A program made the position numbers and the translations under genes. Below the pieces are notes generated by a model. The model saw only the letters and a program-made list of their open reading frames with translations. It searched no databases and was not told the origin of the DNA. 64,000 nucleotides of DNA from Deltaproteobacteria bacterium (GTDB lineage: Bacteria; Desulfobacterota; Desulfobulbia; Desulfobulbales; SURF-16): assembly GCA_016219175.1 (NCBI GenBank), contig JACRCD010000021.1, forward strand, positions 1 through 64,000. The letters run 5' to 3'. Each line of letters begins with the position of its first letter. The stretch's first letter is position 1. Shown piece after piece: positions 42,785-51,760 of the stretch.

Positions 42785-44827
42785 TTACTGTTCGAGGAAA
42801 AGTTCCCCTTCGGGCTCCAGGATATTAAATTGGCTGATTTTGCGGCGCAGGGTATCTTTTGAAATCTGCAATTCGCGGCAGGTGGCCATTTTTTTCCATT
42901 TGTTGCGCTGAAGCGCCTGCTGGATGATGAACCTTTCCGCCTCTTCCATGGACATGGGTTTATCCGTGAGGGGCGTCCGCGTTTCTCCCTCGCCTTTGGG
43001 CAGGAACGGTTCCGGGAGGTGTTCAGGCTGGATCAAGCCGCCCTGGCAGAGAATAAAGGCATATTCAATGATGTTCTGCAGCTCCCTGACGTTGCCGGGA
43101 AAATCGTGACGCATGAGAATGGCCATGGCCGCATCGGCAACCCCGCCGATATCCTTGCCTCTTTCCCGGTTGAATTTTTCAACGATATGTTCCACCAGGA
43201 TGGGTAAGTCCTCCCGGCGATCCCGCAGGGGAGGAATCAGCAGTTTGACGACATTGAGCCGGTAATAAAGATCATCCCGGAATGTTCCGGCCTCCATCAG
43301 CGTCTCCAGATCACGGTTGGTGGCGGCAATGATGCGGACGTCGGCATCCACCGGAGTGGAAGAGCCCAGGGGCTCGTATTGCCTTGACTGGATAACTCGC
43401 AGCAGTTTGACCTGGACTCCAAGGTTGATGTCGCCGATTTCATCAAGGAAGAGTGTGCCTTTCTCGGCCGCGGCAAATCTTCCCGGCCGGTCTTTTTTGG
43501 CGTCCGTGAAGGCGCCGGCCTTGTAGCCGAACAGTTCTGATTCAAGCAATGTGTCGGGCAGCGCCCCGCAGTTGACCGCGATAAAGGGATGATTACGCCT
43601 GTCGCTTTTCTGGTGAAGCGCCTTGGCCATCAGTTCCTTGCCCGTGCCGCTTTCCCCCATGATCAGGACATTGCTTTCACTGCGGGCGATGTCCGGCAGG
43701 ATATCAAAGATCCGGCGCACGGTAGGGCTTTTGCTGATGATGTCGCCAACCTGGTAGCGTGACAGTCTCTGGCGCAGGGAGGTGATGATACTGAGATCAC
43801 GGATACTTTCCACGCCGCCGACAATATTGCCTTCACTGTCGACAAGCGGCGCCGCGCAGATGCTGACCGGCACCCTTCTGCCCTCGGGTCCCCTGATGGT
43901 GATGGAGCGGTTTGACTCCGGTTTTCCCGTGCACATGCTGTGGGCTATGGCGCAGGTTTCCCCGCAGATGCTGGCCTGAAAGATATCGCTGCACGGCTTG
44001 CCGATGGCTTCCGAGGCGGATACGCCTGTTATCTCCTCCGCCGCCCTGTTAAATGAGGTAATCTCCCAGCGCCGGTTTACGGTGAAGACTCCGTCCGCGA
44101 TGCTGTCCAGAATAAGGGCGCGGCCCTGGAGGGTGGAAACGTTACGGAAGACCTGGACCCCGCCCACAACCTTACCGTCCTGGTCTTTCAAGGGGGTGGT
44201 GTTGATATTGACCGGGATGCGCTTGCCTTTGGCGGTCGTAATAAAGAGGGAGCGGTTCACTATCGGTTCGCCGTTCTTGATGCTTTCCGCCAGAACACAG
44301 TTGTCGCAGGCGCTGGACCGGAATACCTCCCGGCAGGTCATGCCGATGACCTCGTGCCGGGCCCAGCCCGTCAGCTTCTCAGCCGCCTTGTTAAATGAGG
44401 TGATGCGCCATTTGCGGTCCACGCTGAAAACGCCGTCATTAATGCTGTTTAAGACAAACTCCGAAACCGCGTGCTCATCGTATTGATTATAGTTGGGGAC
44501 GGAGAGGGTGGCTTTTTCCAGGGAAACAAGCCATTTGACATCCTCTTTAAAGTTGATGCCGTATCGGTTCAGATGAGGGCCGGTCAGCATCCATTTGACC
44601 TCGCCGCCGGCTGAATTTTCCACGGTGCTGGAGAGGCTTTCGGGGCGAAGCTGAAGTTGCATGCCGGGAAAAAGCGCGGCGTTGGTGGATATCTGAGCGC
44701 CTGTATGATTTAAGTCAATGCTGGCCGCTGAGTAGGTCTTGATGTTTTCCCCGAAGGAGAGGGTGAAGGGTAGTCGAAAAGGGAAGCGGTAGCCGTTGCG
44801 GCGATTGGTAGGGAAGCCTCCGAGCAT
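42785..44827 (-). CDS. PilZ-PAS-PAS sigma-54 enhancer-binding regulator
   Basis: In this 680-residue protein an N-terminal PilZ domain (1-105) has RRNGYR and ASIDLNHTGAQIS, matching the RxxxR and D/NxSxxG c-di-GMP motifs. Two PAS domains (about 120-235 and 240-345) each carry clustered Cys (ACDNC; ICGETC), hinting at a redox or metal centre. The AAA+ domain has Walker A GESGTGKEL (391-399), Walker B GTLFLDE (457-463) and the sigma-54 loop GAFTDA (438-443) in place of GAFTGA. A Fis-type HTH closes the protein (CRELQISKDTLRRKI). GAGG lies before the ATG. It is flanked by two HD-GYP genes, so c-di-GMP is a likely direct input to sigma-54 transcription. Confidence 0.92.
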   Translation of the reverse strand: MLGGFPTNRRNGYRFPFRLPFTLSFGENIKTYSAASIDLNHTGAQISTNAALFPGMQLQLRPESLSSTVENSAGGEVKWMLTGPHLNRYGINFKEDVKWLVSLEKATLSVPNYNQYDEHAVSEFVLNSINDGVFSVDRKWRITSFNKAAEKLTGWARHEVIGMTCREVFRSSACDNCVLAESIKNGEPIVNRSLFITTAKGKRIPVNINTTPLKDQDGKVVGGVQVFRNVSTLQGRALILDSIADGVFTVNRRWEITSFNRAAEEITGVSASEAIGKPCSDIFQASICGETCAIAHSMCTGKPESNRSITIRGPEGRRVPVSICAAPLVDSEGNIVGGVESIRDLSIITSLRQRLSRYQVGDIISKSPTVRRIFDILPDIARSESNVLIMGESGTGKELMAKALHQKSDRRNHPFIAVNCGALPDTLLESELFGYKAGAFTDAKKDRPGRFAAAEKGTLFLDEIGDINLGVQVKLLRVIQSRQYEPLGSSTPVDADVRIIAATNRDLETLMEAGTFRDDLYYRLNVVKLLIPPLRDRREDLPILVEHIVEKFNRERGKDIGGVADAAMAILMRHDFPGNVRELQNIIEYAFILCQGGLIQPEHLPEPFLPKGEGETRTPLTDKPMSMEEAERFIIQQALQRNKWKKMATCRELQISKDTLRRKISQFNILEPEGELFLEQ

Positions 44828-45030
44828 AATTCAACCTCATTGATCAGAATGATCCAATTCGGGATAAAATATTATAAAGAGGAACTTTTAATACAGTATA
44901 CACAATGTCATGTAAACTCAAGGAAAAAATGCGCAAATGGGCGCATTTTTTGCCATTGCCCATACAACAAAAGGGGTGGTGGGAGAATTATGCTGCTACG
45001 GCAAGGGGCTTGGCAAATAGAAACAGACGG

Positions 45031-46725
45031 TTAATGGACCAGGATTTCCATTCTGGCTTTGCGGAAGGCGTTTTCCTGGGCCAGAAAGGCCTCAACCACA
45101 ATGGGGTCAAAATGAGCGCCGCTATCCTTGATAATAATTTCCTTTGCCAGTTCATGGCTGATGGCGGCCTTGTAACATCTTTTTGAGGTCAGGGCATCAT
45201 AGGCGTCAGCCAGGGCGACAATGCGGGCGGAGAGGGGAATGTCGTTTCCCGCCAACCCTTCCGGGTAACCGTAGCCGTTCCATTTCTCGTGATGGTAATA
45301 GGCGATCTGCTTGCCTATGGCCAGGAATGATTGCCCTTCAGTCTGTTTTTCACTTTCGCGTAAAGCGTTGCCGCCGTACACTGAATGACATTTCATCATT
45401 TCATACTCATCCGGGGTCAGTTTGGTCTCTTTGAGCAGGATGTTGTCAGGGATGCCTACTTTCCCTATATCATGCAGAATGGAGGAGAGGTAAATATCGT
45501 CAATGTAATCAGGGGTAATGTAATGCTGATAGGCAGGATGTCTGGCCATTTCCGTGGCGAGAATCCTGGAATATTCGCGGATTCTTTCCAGATGGTTGCC
45601 CGTGTCCTTGTCGCGGAATTCCGCAAGCTTTGCCAGGGCAAGAATTGCCGTTGTGCGCGATTTGTCGATGAGATGATATGATTCAAGCAGTTTTTTCTCC
45701 ATTTTTTTTCTTTCGCTGATGTCTCTGATGACAAGCTGGAACCCGAGGGGTTGCCCTTTTGCTATGATGTTTCTGGCATTGCATTCGACAGCAAGCTTTT
45801 TTCCGCCGCTTTCCGGGATAATAAACTGGAAATCCCGCACCGCCTCTCCACGGAACAGCATGGGCAGCATGCCGTCCGTGACGCTGTTGACGCTGTCCGG
45901 ATCGACAATATCCAGCAGCGATCTGCCGGCAACCGTCTGGGGGTCCAGGCCGAGAGTGCTGTAAAAGTGGCGGTTCGCCACCAGAATCTTGGCCTCGCCG
46001 TCAATAAGGACGATGATGTCGAGGATATTTTCATAGAGTTCCTTGTAGCGCAGCTCCGACTCCTCTGTTTTCTTAACCCGTTTTTCAACCTCTTCTTCCA
46101 GGTTGTGGGTATAAAACGACAGATCTTTGTTAAGGGATTTGAGGGTCATGTTGAGGTTGAATTTTCTCATTCTGGCCTTGGTCTCCTCATGGCATTGCAC
46201 CAGGCTGACAATGACGATGGCAAGAAAAAAGAAGCTGTTGTTGAAAAATATTTTCAGACTTTCCGGGGTCGTCTGACTGAAGAAAAAGACGGGAACGGCG
46301 TAGACAAAATAGAGAGATATCCCCGCCAGGGCGGCCTGTTTCATATCCAGCGGCAACAGGGCGAATCCTCCCACGGAGATCAGCAGGAGACCCACGTAGT
46401 AAGAAGATGCGTAGCCCCCGGTGCTGAGAACCATCAGGGTGATGGTTAAACCGCCGAGCAGGTATGCGGTGAAAATAAGCGACAGGGTGAGGAGGTGGCG
46501 GTTGCTTCTGCGCAGGATCAGAAAAAAGCCGAGGAGGATAAAGGCAAAACCCAGGCGGTAGGCGAGGAAAAGGCCGAAATGCTCATGCGCGGCAAATGAA
46601 TCAAGAAGTGAAAAAAGAGGAAAAAAAATAATGCCGAGCCAGAGGAAGATAAAGGATCTCTCCAGGAAAAGATCCTTGGTCTCCTGCTCGTAAGCAGGAA
46701 GATATCGGGAAGCGATGCGTTCCAT
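45031..46725 (-). CDS. Membrane-bound PAS/HD-GYP phosphodiesterase, second copy
   Basis: This 564-residue protein is a paralogue of 40727-42514 over its full length: six membrane helices, a coiled coil, a PAS domain (ILDIIVLIDGEAKILVANRHF, landmark) and HD-GYP with SILHDIGKVGIPD, HHEKWNGYGYPEG and ALADAYDAL. The catalytic HD and GYP are complete. It is likely a c-di-GMP phosphodiesterase sensing a different signal from its paralogue, since the membrane parts differ. The gene is 14 bases downstream of the methyltransferase gene, so co-transcription is likely. Confidence 0.92.
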   Translation of the reverse strand: MERIASRYLPAYEQETKDLFLERSFIFLWLGIIFFPLFSLLDSFAAHEHFGLFLAYRLGFAFILLGFFLILRRSNRHLLTLSLIFTAYLLGGLTITLMVLSTGGYASSYYVGLLLISVGGFALLPLDMKQAALAGISLYFVYAVPVFFFSQTTPESLKIFFNNSFFFLAIVIVSLVQCHEETKARMRKFNLNMTLKSLNKDLSFYTHNLEEEVEKRVKKTEESELRYKELYENILDIIVLIDGEAKILVANRHFYSTLGLDPQTVAGRSLLDIVDPDSVNSVTDGMLPMLFRGEAVRDFQFIIPESGGKKLAVECNARNIIAKGQPLGFQLVIRDISERKKMEKKLLESYHLIDKSRTTAILALAKLAEFRDKDTGNHLERIREYSRILATEMARHPAYQHYITPDYIDDIYLSSILHDIGKVGIPDNILLKETKLTPDEYEMMKCHSVYGGNALRESEKQTEGQSFLAIGKQIAYYHHEKWNGYGYPEGLAGNDIPLSARIVALADAYDALTSKRCYKAAISHELAKEIIIKDSGAHFDPIVVEAFLAQENAFRKARMEILVH

Positions 46726-46739
46726 TGTCCCTGTTTTCT

Positions 46740-48281
46740 TTATGCTTCTTTAGTAGCAAGCACAAAAAGATTGACCTCTTCCTTTTCGGCAAGAATTTCG
46801 ATATTGGGCCCAAAGGCGGTATCAAAGAAAATTTCCCGCAGGTCCTCTCTGCTGCGGTAAAGAAGTTGCCAGTGCAGTATTTCATCCATGAAGATCTGGT
46901 CGGGGTAGGGGGCGAAATTGCCGAGAAGGAGTTTGCCGCCCGGTTCAAGATGCTCGTGGCAGCGATTAATCATAGCCTGGAAGAGACGGCGGTCAAGATA
47001 ATCGCAGAGGCCGGCCGAATAGATGATATGCTGCCTGCCTATTTCGTGGCTGACCCGGCCAAGGGCCCATTTGACCAGATTTTCGTTCATCAACCGTATT
47101 GAAGCCTTGTGGGGAAAGATGTTGACGTGCTGGTTGGTAAACTGCAGGGCCTCCGAATCAATATCAACACAAAGGGCTTCAATGGCCCGGCTGTAACTGC
47201 ACTCCGCCAGGAAGTCAAATAACTCGCGGTTGGGCCCGCAGGCCAGGTTCATTACTTTGATGTGAGAACAGGTGTCCAGCAATGTTCTGCTCAAGGAGGC
47301 CAGCTGTTCGCGCAACAGTTTCCGTCTCCCCCTGATCGCCTTGGCTCCCGGTCTCTGCAAACACCAGGCATCAACGATTTTGCCCAGTTTCCCGTCGCCG
47401 TCCGGCTGGTCCCGGTAAATATGCTCCATCATCAGGAAATCGCCGGCATACCCTTTCGGCTTGTAATAGGCCCTTTCGACAAAACGGCTGCGCATGATGT
47501 AGGGGAAGACCTCCTTGAAGATATAACCCCACATGAGGTCCCGGTCCTGCTGATTTTCCATCAGCATCTTATATCCGGCGAGGCTGTCGTTAATGGTATC
47601 AAGAATCGCGAAACAGTCTCTTGTTGCGTCTAGATCAGCTTCCGCGGACGAAGTATCTTCCTGGAGGCGATAGGAGATATTAAAGAGTTCGGCTTTCAGG
47701 GTCTCAACTTCACTGCTCACGGTATGCCAGGCCGGACTTTTGAGCAGCCTGGCCGGCATGGGCTTTGATTCGGTGAAGCTTCGCCTGCGCGTGGAAAGCG
47801 AGGCGGCATAGCCGGTCAACGGTTCGTTTTCTTCCAGGACCCGCCTGAATTTCTGGCAGATAAGCCGGGTTAGGGAGGTGACGAGGCTGGCGTACAGTTC
47901 AGGCTGCACCTGAAAAAGTTTATCCATGGCCGCAATCTCAAATTTGCAGATCTCCGCATCTTCCGTGGCCCGGACATCCCGAACCCTTGAGCCGCCATCA
48001 AAAAAACCGATCTCGCCGAAAAAATTGCCGCAGCCGATTAAGGCAACGGTGATTTTTGTCTCGCCGGCGGTGTAGGAAACCTCGATAATCCCTTTCTGGA
48101 CGTAATAAAAGGCGCGGGAGTCCTGGAGTTCGATTTCTTCTCCGGCCGGACAGCCAATTATTTCCGCATAGGCAAGAATGGCAGGGTGAAGTTGATTGTC
48201 GCCGGTAAAAATATCATGGTCACCCATGAACCGGCTATGTGGGGCCAGGGCGGGAAAAAATGCTGGTTCAGCTGTGCTCAT
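46740..48281 (-). CDS. Cyclic-nucleotide-binding protein fused to a SAM-dependent methyltransferase
   Basis: This 513-residue protein has an N-terminal cNMP-binding barrel (about 35-150; GNFFGEIGFFDGGSRVRDV, landmark) and a helical linker. The C-terminal class I methyltransferase domain (about 330-505) has the SAM motif VMNLACGPNRELFDFL and an acidic loop VDIDSEALQF, then IYSAGLCDYLDRRLF. The substrate is not evident; a small molecule is likelier than DNA since no target-recognition domain is seen. GGAG stands before the ATG. It lies between a PilZ gene and a HD-GYP gene, so a cyclic nucleotide may gate methylation as part of the same signalling network. Confidence 0.85.
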   Translation of the reverse strand: MSTAEPAFFPALAPHSRFMGDHDIFTGDNQLHPAILAYAEIIGCPAGEEIELQDSRAFYYVQKGIIEVSYTAGETKITVALIGCGNFFGEIGFFDGGSRVRDVRATEDAEICKFEIAAMDKLFQVQPELYASLVTSLTRLICQKFRRVLEENEPLTGYAASLSTRRRSFTESKPMPARLLKSPAWHTVSSEVETLKAELFNISYRLQEDTSSAEADLDATRDCFAILDTINDSLAGYKMLMENQQDRDLMWGYIFKEVFPYIMRSRFVERAYYKPKGYAGDFLMMEHIYRDQPDGDGKLGKIVDAWCLQRPGAKAIRGRRKLLREQLASLSRTLLDTCSHIKVMNLACGPNRELFDFLAECSYSRAIEALCVDIDSEALQFTNQHVNIFPHKASIRLMNENLVKWALGRVSHEIGRQHIIYSAGLCDYLDRRLFQAMINRCHEHLEPGGKLLLGNFAPYPDQIFMDEILHWQLLYRSREDLREIFFDTAFGPNIEILAEKEEVNLFVLATKEA

Positions 48282-48324
48282 TGCATACTCCTGAAGGGGG
48301 AAAACCTTTACGTATCGCTTTGAA

Positions 48325-48717
48325 TTATTGACTATCCGCGCTTATCTGATCTTTTCCGTACTTATCGATAATTTTCTGCAGATAATCACGGTGCTTGGCG
48401 GATAAGGGACCGAATTTGATGCAGCGTCTGCGCATGGTGATCTGACTGAAAGGCTGCTCGTTGGGGAGAATGAAATCGTTTATCGTCGTGTAAGGGATAT
48501 CCTCCAGGCAGATACCTTCATCCGCCAGGAGATCAAGTCCGTGGGCATCCTTGGTCGCGCCGTTCGTGGAAAAATAGCAGAAGGCGAGTCCCGACATGCT
48601 GATGTCGATTATCTGGCCTATTTTGTTGGCAGGGGGCCGGAGAAAGGCATAGGTCCCATCCCGGACAACATATCTTTTGTGCTGTCTGCGTTCGATATTC
48701 GGTGGTTCACTGGCCAT
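48325..48717 (-). CDS. Small PilZ-domain protein
   Basis: This 130-residue protein consists of one PilZ domain. The c-di-GMP motifs are RRQHKRYVV and DISMSGLAF, both complete. It belongs to the group of stand-alone adaptors that pass the c-di-GMP state to a partner protein. It is the first gene of the minus-strand signalling run (PilZ, methyltransferase, HD-GYP) and is divergent from the cNMP-GAF gene. Confidence 0.88.
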   Translation of the reverse strand: MASEPPNIERRQHKRYVVRDGTYAFLRPPANKIGQIIDISMSGLAFCYFSTNGATKDAHGLDLLADEGICLEDIPYTTINDFILPNEQPFSQITMRRRCIKFGPLSAKHRDYLQKIIDKYGKDQISADSQ

Positions 48718-48860
48718 TATTGCCCCTCATTCAAAATCGTTGCCGTGCAAGCATGCCGGGCGGTCAATATTTTGATTATGACATTAACCACGGGATGAAT
48801 CAATGGGGAAAAATATTTTTTTGCAGCTGCTATAAAAATCAAACAATATTCATTCTAACC

Positions 48861-48890
48861 TTGACAAGCATTATTCCATCATTGTGTAAT
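48861..48890 (+). promoter_or_regulatory. Sigma-70 type promoter for the cNMP-GAF/carboxylase operon
   Basis: TTGACA (48861-48866) and TGTAAT (48885-48890) are 18 bases apart, about 84 bases upstream of the start codon at 48974. Confidence 0.55.
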
Positions 48891-48973
48891 TTTTTTAAAT
48901 ACTTTCCAGCAAACAGAGTTTCTCTAAAGGAACCGTTTGTCCAACTGAAAGGCTATCGACCGGAGATCAGCTC

Positions 48974-50122
48974 ATGCCCTTTTCTTGTAGTTGTCAGGAG
49001 TTGCAAGCCTTGCCTTTTTTTTCCGCATTGACCGACCGGGAATGCGCAGCCATGATGCCCTATCTTGAAACGGAGGTGTTTGAGCCTGGGGAGCTTGTCG
49101 TGCGGGAGGGGATGATTCTTGCCAGGATGTTTCTGGTGGTGCGGGGCATGGTGCGCCAGGAAAAAATTCTTGGTATCACCATGGGCGCAAGCGGGCTTGA
49201 GGCCTGGCAGGAAAAGGAAGTATTTGAGTCGATAGGTCCCGGGCAGCACTTCTGCGCGGAGGTGCTTGTTGAGCAAGCCCCGGTCAATGCCGATTGGGTG
49301 GCCCTGGAAAAATGCGAATTGATTTCCCTGTCCGCCACGGCTTTTCAGGAAATCCGCCGGAAGTATGTTGATATGGGCGCTCGGCTTGAGCACTCGCTGT
49401 GCCTCTCTTTACACGGAAGTTTAAAAAAACAGCAAGGTCGATTCCACTGCGATGTGGAAAACAAGAAACTTCTCGGGCAGATGCGGATCGAAAGAAAAAA
49501 GATCAAGGCCATGCACAGGATTGCCAGGAGCACGGCGGTGAGCAACGTGAACCAGACCCTCGATACAATTCTCGAGGCGTGCATGGCTTGCCTTGATGTG
49601 GAGAAAGGCTCAATCATGATCACTGACCGTGGCTTGTTGCGGGTTGAGGCGGCATTCGGCGCCAATAAGGATAAGATTCTCGGCCAGATGCAGGTGATCA
49701 ATGACGGTTCTGTTTCCGGGAGGTGCTTTTTAAGCAGAAAGCCGGTTTTTACCCAGGACATTGAACAGGAACAGGGGCTGAGGCGTTCTCCTGATCCGAG
49801 CCAGTACCGGAACAACTCACTGATCAGCATGCCGCTGATCAGCCATGGGGGGGAGAGTATCGGGGTTTTAAATGTCAGTAAGACCTCGCTCGATGTTTTC
49901 ACGGAAGACGATATGAAGATTCTGGAAGATCTCACCCTGGAGGCATCGGCGGCCCTGGCCCATGAAATCTCCCTTGCCCGCCTTTACCGGAATTTCCAGG
50001 AGACCTATGTGGAGGTGAGGCGGATCCGCAAACAGCTGCTGGTGGTGGAGGAAAGGATCTGCGGCATCATGTCCACGTCCTGGCCGGCCCAGGAGGAAAA
50101 AGGAGTCCCTGCCCATGAGTGA
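48974..50122 (+). CDS. Cyclic-nucleotide-binding and GAF domain protein
   Basis: Of the 382 residues, 1-130 form a cNMP-type barrel (EPGELVVREGMILARMFLVVRG, landmark), a coiled coil covers 140-190, and a GAF domain covers 190-340 (ACMACLDVEKGSIMI, VFTQDIEQE, GVLNVSK). No output enzyme or DNA-binding domain is present, so it is a sensor acting through protein contact. Its last 8 bases overlap the start of the carboxyltransferase gene, so it is translated with the acyl-CoA carboxylase subunits and may regulate them or the operon. Confidence 0.85.
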   Translation: MPFSCSCQELQALPFFSALTDRECAAMMPYLETEVFEPGELVVREGMILARMFLVVRGMVRQEKILGITMGASGLEAWQEKEVFESIGPGQHFCAEVLVEQAPVNADWVALEKCELISLSATAFQEIRRKYVDMGARLEHSLCLSLHGSLKKQQGRFHCDVENKKLLGQMRIERKKIKAMHRIARSTAVSNVNQTLDTILEACMACLDVEKGSIMITDRGLLRVEAAFGANKDKILGQMQVINDGSVSGRCFLSRKPVFTQDIEQEQGLRRSPDPSQYRNNSLISMPLISHGGESIGVLNVSKTSLDVFTEDDMKILEDLTLEASAALAHEISLARLYRNFQETYVEVRRIRKQLLVVEERICGIMSTSWPAQEEKGVPAHE

Positions 50123-51659
50123 GCACCCCGGGTTTGAGGAATTTGCCCGCAGAAACAGTGAAATGGCGGTTCGGGAAGAGGCGGAGGCCGAGGCCGGCGA
50201 AGAGAGCGGCGCGCTGACAGCCAGGCAAAGGTTGGAATTGCTTTTTGACGAGGGGTCGTTTCAGGAAATTGACCGTTTTGTCACCCATTGCTGCCCGGAT
50301 TTCGGCATGGAAAAAAAGCAGACGCCGGGAGACGCGGTGATCACCGGCTCCGGCATGATCAACGGACGTCTGGCCCATGCCTATGCCCATGACTTCAGGG
50401 TCATGGGCGGCACCTTTTCCGAGGCGAATACCAAAAAAATCTGCAAGGTGCTGGATAAGGCCATGCATCTTGGCACGCCTTTCATCGGCTTGAATGATTC
50501 CGGAGGTTCCAGGATACAGGAAGGCGTGTGCGGATTGGCCGGGGTGGCGTCACTGTTTTTAAAAAACACCCTTGCTTCCGGCCTCATTCCCCAGATTTCC
50601 GCTATAATGGGGCCCTGCGCCGGCGGGGCGAGCTATTCTCCCGCCCTGACCGATTTTATTGTCATGGTGGAAGGGCAGAGCCACATGTTTGTCACCGGGC
50701 CGGAGGTGATCAAGGCCGTCACCCACGAGAATGTGAGCAAGGAGGAGCTGGGCGGGGCCCGCACCCATCATCAGCTGAGCGGTGTCAGCCACCTGGTGGC
50801 CGCGGATGATAAGGAATGCATTGTTCTGATCAGGGATCTCCTTGAATATATCCCCGCAAATAACCTGGAGGAGAGCCCGGTAAGAAAGTGCTTCGACGAT
50901 CCCCGCCGCCGGGAACCCTTGCTGAACGAGTTCATCCCCGCTGACTCCCGCACCTCGTATGATGTGAAAGAGCTGATCAGGACTGTTGTCGATGAAGGCT
51001 CCTTTTTTGAGGTGCAGAGCGGTTATGCGGCCAACCTGGTTGTCGGTTTTGCCCGGCTTGACGGCAGGGCCGTGGGTATCGTGGCCAACCAGCCGGCCCA
51101 TCTGGCCGGCGCCCTTGATACCGATGGTTCCCGCAAGGGGGCGCGGTTTGTCCGTTTCTGCGATTGTTTTAATATCCCCCTGGTGACCTTTGTTGATGTC
51201 CCGGGGTTTCTGCCTGGTAAGGAGCAGGAGCTTGACGGCATTATCCGGGACGGGGCCAAACTCCTTTTCGCCTATTGCGAGGCCACGGTGCCCAAGATCA
51301 GTCTCATTACCAGAAAGGCCTATGGCGGGGCGTACTGCGTCATGTCGAGCAAACACATCCGCGGCGATTATAATTTCGCCTATCCCGGGGCGGAGATTGC
51401 CGTGATGGGTCCGGAAGGCGCGGTCAATATCATCTATCGCCGTGAGCTCGCCCAGCAGAAAGATGAAAAATTTCTCCGGGAAAAACTTGAAGAGTACCGG
51501 CAGCGATTCGCCAACCCCTACGTTGCCGCGGCGCGGGGCTACATAGATGAGATCATCATGCCGGAGGACACGCGCTGGAAACTGATCATGGCCCTCGATC
51601 GTCTGAAGACGAAGATGGTGAAGAATCCTCCGAAAAAACACGGCAACATGCCGTTATGA
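50115..51659 (+). CDS. Acyl-CoA carboxylase, carboxyltransferase subunit
   Basis: This 514-residue protein has the two crotonase-like halves of the propionyl-CoA/methylmalonyl-CoA carboxyltransferase family: the N-terminal half with GTPFIGLNDSGGSRIQEG and GPCAGGASYSPALTDF, and the C-terminal half with VDVPGFLPGKEQE and RKAYGGAYCVMSSK. It moves the carboxyl group between biotin on the carrier protein (53306-53806) and an acyl-CoA, probably propionyl-CoA; acetyl-CoA is an alternative. In propionate-metabolising sulfate reducers this step links propionyl-CoA and methylmalonyl-CoA. The direction cannot be told from sequence. The start overlaps the cNMP-GAF gene. Confidence 0.93.
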   Translation: MSEHPGFEEFARRNSEMAVREEAEAEAGEESGALTARQRLELLFDEGSFQEIDRFVTHCCPDFGMEKKQTPGDAVITGSGMINGRLAHAYAHDFRVMGGTFSEANTKKICKVLDKAMHLGTPFIGLNDSGGSRIQEGVCGLAGVASLFLKNTLASGLIPQISAIMGPCAGGASYSPALTDFIVMVEGQSHMFVTGPEVIKAVTHENVSKEELGGARTHHQLSGVSHLVAADDKECIVLIRDLLEYIPANNLEESPVRKCFDDPRRREPLLNEFIPADSRTSYDVKELIRTVVDEGSFFEVQSGYAANLVVGFARLDGRAVGIVANQPAHLAGALDTDGSRKGARFVRFCDCFNIPLVTFVDVPGFLPGKEQELDGIIRDGAKLLFAYCEATVPKISLITRKAYGGAYCVMSSKHIRGDYNFAYPGAEIAVMGPEGAVNIIYRRELAQQKDEKFLREKLEEYRQRFANPYVAAARGYIDEIIMPEDTRWKLIMALDRLKTKMVKNPPKKHGNMPL

Positions 51660-51670
51660 AAAGCAGGGAA

Positions 51671-51734
51671 TTAGGTTGTAGGCTGGTAGGCTGCGGGGCT
51701 GCCGGTGTTGACCTTCCTGCAACCTACAGCCTAA
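51671..51734. repeat. Imperfect inverted repeat between carboxylase genes
   Basis: TTAGGTTGTAGGCTG (51671-51685) pairs imperfectly with CAACCTACAGCCTAA (51720-51734). It may be a dispersed intergenic repeat or adjust expression between subunits. Confidence 0.5.
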
Positions 51735-51760
51735 ACCCCTCAGCAACCTAACACGGTTTT

